Source: Candidatus Methanophagales archaeon (GTDB lineage: Archaea; Halobacteriota; Syntropharchaeia; Alkanophagales; Methanospirareceae). Taken from it: 8,043 nucleotides of DNA. Location of the stretch: positions 1 to 8,043 of the forward strand of contig JAGLZV010000034.1 of the NCBI GenBank assembly GCA_023131215.1, read 5' to 3'. Positions 6,287-8,043 of the stretch are shown piece after piece (position 1 is the first letter of the stretch; every line of letters begins with the position of its first letter). The position numbers were made by a program, and so were the translations under genes. Below the pieces are notes generated by a model. The model was not told the origin of the DNA and did no database searches. It saw only the letters and a program-made list of their open reading frames with translations.

Positions 6287-6823
6287 TTAAAGGAAAATTT
6301 TAGCTTTGTCAGAAATTATCGCACTGTTACCAGTGGGGTCATCTATTATCAACGTCATGCCCGCTTCACCCGACTTTATTCGCTCTATTTGCTTCAAAAT
6401 ATGTTCTGCACGCTTTTTCTTTTTCCCCTTGACATCCCTACTCAGCATCTTCACCACTTCTTCCACGCGCTTCAACACACCTTCCACCGTAGAAATAAAA
6501 CATTCTCCTCTTCTCGGCTCCACGCTTACACCCAACTCCGGTATCTCGATGCTTCCAAACGAAGACCTTACAACGGTCGCATTCAAATCCTCTGCAGAAG
6601 AAATCTCCATCTCGTATCTTCTCCTCTTCTCACCTGATAATATCATTACATCGGTATAGCGATACCCACAAGAGGGACAAACAGCAATAAACATCATGGC
6701 ATCGCCAAAATGAGGTATTTCGTAAGGTAAAAAGTGCAATTCGCTTTCCGCTCCGCAAATTGGGCATTTCTCTTTCACATCCTTCCCCAACTCCGCATTG
6801 TACTGTCTCGCTACCCCCGCCAA
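6287..6823 (-). CDS. ZPR1-related C4 zinc-finger protein
   Basis: 178-aa protein of the archaeal ZPR1-related family. The zinc finger is intact: C20-x2-C23, 25 residues, then C49-x2-C52, exactly the CX2CX25CX2C spacing of ZPR1 fingers, followed by CGYRYTDVMILSGEKRRRYEMEI, typical of the start of the beta-rich domain. Eukaryotic ZPR1 binds EF-1A and acts in translation and cell growth; the archaeal role is not established. The C-terminal part (about 100-178) contains a Lys-rich helix and ends with MTLIIDDPTGNSAII, the conserved DP.GNS segment of the family. No ATG precedes the finger; I chose the TTG at 6823, with GAGGT (6831-6827) three bases upstream and only one base after the sepF stop. 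A GTG just before the first cysteine pair is an alternative. Confidence 0.88.
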   Translation of the reverse strand: MAGVARQYNAELGKDVKEKCPICGAESELHFLPYEIPHFGDAMMFIAVCPSCGYRYTDVMILSGEKRRRYEMEISSAEDLNATVVRSSFGSIEIPELGVSVEPRRGECFISTVEGVLKRVEEVVKMLSRDVKGKKKKRAEHILKQIERIKSGEAGMTLIIDDPTGNSAIISDKAKIFL

Positions 6824-6824
6824 A

Positions 6825-7205
6825 CTACCTCATACTCATTTTTTTCCGTTCTATCTTAATTCCCGTCGGTGCCACTATCACCTGGTCATCACTAACGCCT
6901 GCAATGTCTCCTCCTACATCAAATGCTGCCATCTTCAAGTCTTTTATCACTTTCTCTATTAGAACTTTGTCCTGCTTCGCCAGTGATATATCCAGAATCA
7001 ATATATTGCCTGCATATATCTCCTTTTTCAATTCGGGAATATCGTATAAACCTGTCAATTCCGCAGTCTTTATGTACATCTTCACTCCTTCCTCTTCCTT
7101 TAGTTCCGCCTCATACTCCTCTATGTCCAGGTCCAGATAATCCCCCTCATTCCCTAATCCTCCCTTCTTCACAAACAACTTTCCTAAACCTCCTTTTATC
7201 CCCAT
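6825..7205 (-). CDS. sepF: Archaeal SepF, FtsZ membrane anchor
   Basis: 126-aa cell-division protein of the SepF/DUF552 family, which in FtsZ-dividing archaea ties FtsZ to the membrane. The N-terminus (MGIKGGLGKLFVKKGG) has the basic, amphipathic look of a membrane-targeting sequence; an acidic linker (about 20-40) follows, then the SepF core at about 41-120. The core shows GNILILDISLAKQDK (66-80) and FDVGGDIAGVSDDQVIVAPTGIKIER (95-120), the family's most conserved block. The ATG at 7205 is preferred over the in-frame GTG at 7217 because GGTGA and AAGGGA lie just upstream and the start leaves the amphipathic segment at the very N-terminus. It is first in a cluster with the ZPR1-like and synthetase genes; ftsZ itself is not in the window. 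Length is short but normal for archaeal SepF. Confidence 0.88.
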   Translation of the reverse strand: MGIKGGLGKLFVKKGGLGNEGDYLDLDIEEYEAELKEEEGVKMYIKTAELTGLYDIPELKKEIYAGNILILDISLAKQDKVLIEKVIKDLKMAAFDVGGDIAGVSDDQVIVAPTGIKIERKKMSMR

Positions 7206-7249
7206 TTTTCCCTTCACCCCTTGAAATAATTATTATTCTCTCATTCTAA

Positions 7250-7279
7250 TATTTAAAATAGAGCGTATCAATTAAAAGA
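7250..7279. promoter_or_regulatory. Divergent promoter elements, sepF and radical SAM pseudogene
   Basis: On the minus strand TTTAAATA (7258-7251) lies about 46 bp from the sepF ATG, giving a leader of roughly 20 nt with the Shine-Dalgarno site. On the plus strand AATTAAAAG (7270-7278) lies about 25-30 bp ahead of the GTG at 7301, which would make the original radical SAM mRNA leaderless. Confidence 0.4.
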
Positions 7280-7300
7280 CTTTGCATAATATTGTATTAG

Positions 7301-7837
7301 GTGGGGCATGAAGTTCAGAGTTGCGAGAAAGATCGAGGACTGCAAGAACTGGGAAATTACTTATTCAGCAGTCGAAGAGCCTCTGTCACCAGCAGAAGCG
7401 GCGAGGATAATGAGCTACGAAAGAAGAAGATTTGGCGTGGATAGAATGGCTATATCTGGTGGTGAGTCCACACTGAACAGAAAATGGCTTTTGGAATACC
7501 TGAAGGAATTGAAGAGATTGAACAGGGATGAAAAAGCGAGATTGCACGTGGATACAAACGCAGTTGTGCTAAGATGTTTGTAGGCATAGGCATACCCTAC
7601 AATGAGGCGCTGATATCGCTTGACGAGATATACAAAATAGGGGAAAGGATAGCGGGATGGTCTCCTGATGTTCAAGTATGCGCTTTGGATTACAGACCTA
7701 TGTTCAGGAGAATGGACATAAAAAAACCTTCTTATGAAGATATGCTCGAAGTAAAGGGGGTTTTGGAAGATAGCGGTCTCAGGTGTGTGATTTGTCAAAC
7801 AGAGTTCGGGAGGATAGGACCAGATAATGAAAAATGA
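7301..7837 (+). pseudogene. Decayed radical SAM protein gene (frameshift plus internal deletion)
   Basis: Three fragments in two frames resemble a radical SAM enzyme of the PflA-activase-like COG1180 group. (a) 7301-7333: GTG start, then codons reading SCEKD, supplying the first cluster cysteine. (b) 7335-7583: EDCKNWEIT with the third cysteine, GVDRMAISGGESTLN (the GGE SAM-binding motif) and HVDTNA, ending at an early TAG. (c) 7574-7837: MFVGIGIPYNEALISL, VQVCALDYRP and CVICQTEFGRIGP. Between (a) and (b) one base is left where a codon for the second cysteine is expected. Between (b) and (c) the frame changes and the middle of the barrel, which I estimate at 60-70 residues from memory of related proteins, is missing. 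An ATG at 7308 would open a 91-aa frame, but that product lacks two cluster cysteines. Almost certainly not a functional enzyme. Confidence 0.82.
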
Positions 7838-7861
7838 AAATTGCAAAGTGCAAGTGTCAAA
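7827..7861 (+). repeat. Degenerate 7-bp repeat array, forward orientation
   Basis: Five contiguous heptamers in phase: ATGAAAA, ATGAAAA, TTGCAAA, GTGCAAG, TGTCAAA. The array overlaps the last codons of the radical SAM remnant and supplies its TGA stop. It is the partner of the inverted array at 7915-7963. Confidence 0.65.
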
Positions 7862-7914
7862 TTCGACAGATGGCGATAATAAAAGGTTTAGAGTCAAAAT
7901 TGCTCTTCTTCACT
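7862..7914. other. Spacer between inverted heptamer arrays
   Basis: 53 bp with no recognisable gene, start codon context or promoter. It is AT-rich and separates the two oppositely oriented repeat arrays. Confidence 0.4.
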
Positions 7915-7963
7915 CATATTTCACATTTTGCATTTTTCAATTTTCTCTCTGCATTTTGCAATT
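7915..7963 (-). repeat. Degenerate 7-bp repeat array, inverted orientation
   Basis: Seven contiguous heptamers in phase on the plus strand: CATATTT, CACATTT, TGCATTT, TTCAATT, TTCTCTC, TGCATTT, TGCAATT. They correspond to the reverse complement of the units at 7827-7861; 7839-7852 and 7950-7963 are inverted copies at 13 of 14 positions. The array ends exactly where a GC-rich hairpin begins. Confidence 0.65.
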
Positions 7964-7980
7964 CGTGGGCTCTGCCCACG
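7964..7980. repeat. Perfect GC-rich hairpin
   Basis: CGTGGGC (7964-7970) and GCCCACG (7974-7980) are perfect 7-bp inverted repeats around a TCT loop, the most stable short stem in the window and conspicuously GC-rich in AT-rich surroundings. It starts immediately after the heptamer array. It could be a terminator-like or mobile-element-end hairpin; no transposase is near. Confidence 0.65.
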
Positions 7981-7981
7981 T

Positions 7982-8000
7982 GCTGTAATATTACCACAGC
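7982..8000. repeat. Second hairpin, loop carrying most of TAATATTAC
   Basis: GCTGT (7982-7986) pairs with ACAGC (7996-8000) around the 9-nt loop AATATTACC. The nested GTAATATTAC-like core (7985-7994) is itself a 10-bp palindrome. It is one base from the preceding GC-rich hairpin. The rest of the window, 8001-8043, shows no recognisable feature. Confidence 0.45.
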
Positions 8001-8043
8001 CATATAATTATTGGTAGTAACAACAAGCCCATGCAATTACTCC

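Noticed and set aside
6062..6637. 191-codon plus-strand frame across the synthetase and ZPR1-like genes
   Set aside because: It spans two well-supported minus-strand genes and the hairpin spacer between them, and its translation resembles no protein.
7308..7583. A real 91-aa protein from the ATG at 7308, which has a purine-rich AGGTGGGG upstream
   Set aside because: It lacks two of the three cluster cysteines, truncates the fold after the TNA segment, and the missing cysteine lies in the adjacent frame, so decay is the better explanation.
7415..7897. 160-codon minus-strand frame opposite the radical SAM pseudogene
   Set aside because: The plus strand carries recognisable radical SAM motifs; the minus frame does not resemble any protein and covers repeat sequence at one end.
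7982..8000. A viral rolling-circle replication origin
   Set aside because: Only the nonanucleotide and a 5-bp stem are present, part of the motif lies in the stem, no Rep gene or iterons are visible, and a 9-mer in AT-rich DNA can occur by chance.

Overview
The window reads as archaeal chromosome, most likely from an anaerobic methane- or alkane-metabolising or methanogenic euryarchaeon (ANME-1-like or related lineages are my best guess; nothing here proves it). The signs are an archaeal-type S-adenosylmethionine synthetase, an archaeal SepF, a ZPR1-related zinc-finger protein, a DUF460 RNase H-fold protein, the heterodisulfide reductase subunits HdrC and HdrB, and TATA-box-like AT-rich promoters, several of them placed for leaderless transcripts.

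Layout, left to right. (1) Positions 73-1529, minus strand: an hdrC-hdrB operon with an ATGA overlap, encoding the thiol-disulfide reducing arm of heterodisulfide reductase; no hdrA is present. A 233-bp spacer with two strong imperfect inverted repeats separates it from (2) a small YfcE/MJ0936-type metallophosphoesterase (minus), divergent from (3) a DUF460 RNase H-like/coiled-coil protein (plus). (4) A class I SAM-dependent methyltransferase (minus) is clearly AT-richer and far poorer in CpG than its neighbours and looks like an import; it is divergent from (5) a thioredoxin with an uncharacterised C-terminal extension (plus). (6) Between the convergent thioredoxin and S-adenosylmethionine synthetase genes lies a tiny coding remnant with a perfect [4Fe-4S] motif, in frame with and directly after the stop codon of the synthetase gene. 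(7) Minus strand: sepF, a ZPR1-related gene and the S-adenosylmethionine synthetase gene form a probable operon linking FtsZ anchoring, a zinc-finger protein and SAM supply. (8) Plus strand: a radical SAM pseudogene with two independent lesions, one of them consistent with removal of two bases of the middle cysteine codon of the CxxxCxxC cluster motif. (9) The right end holds inverted arrays of degenerate 7-bp repeats, a GC-rich perfect hairpin and a second hairpin displaying TAATATTAC.

Functionally the intact genes are mostly housekeeping or redox genes: HdrBC and thioredoxin belong to thiol/disulfide and electron-transfer chemistry, and the synthetase supplies SAM to methyltransferases and radical SAM enzymes. 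I found no defence system, CRISPR array, transposase, rRNA or complete tRNA. The most interesting material is in the gene remnants and the repeat structures around them.
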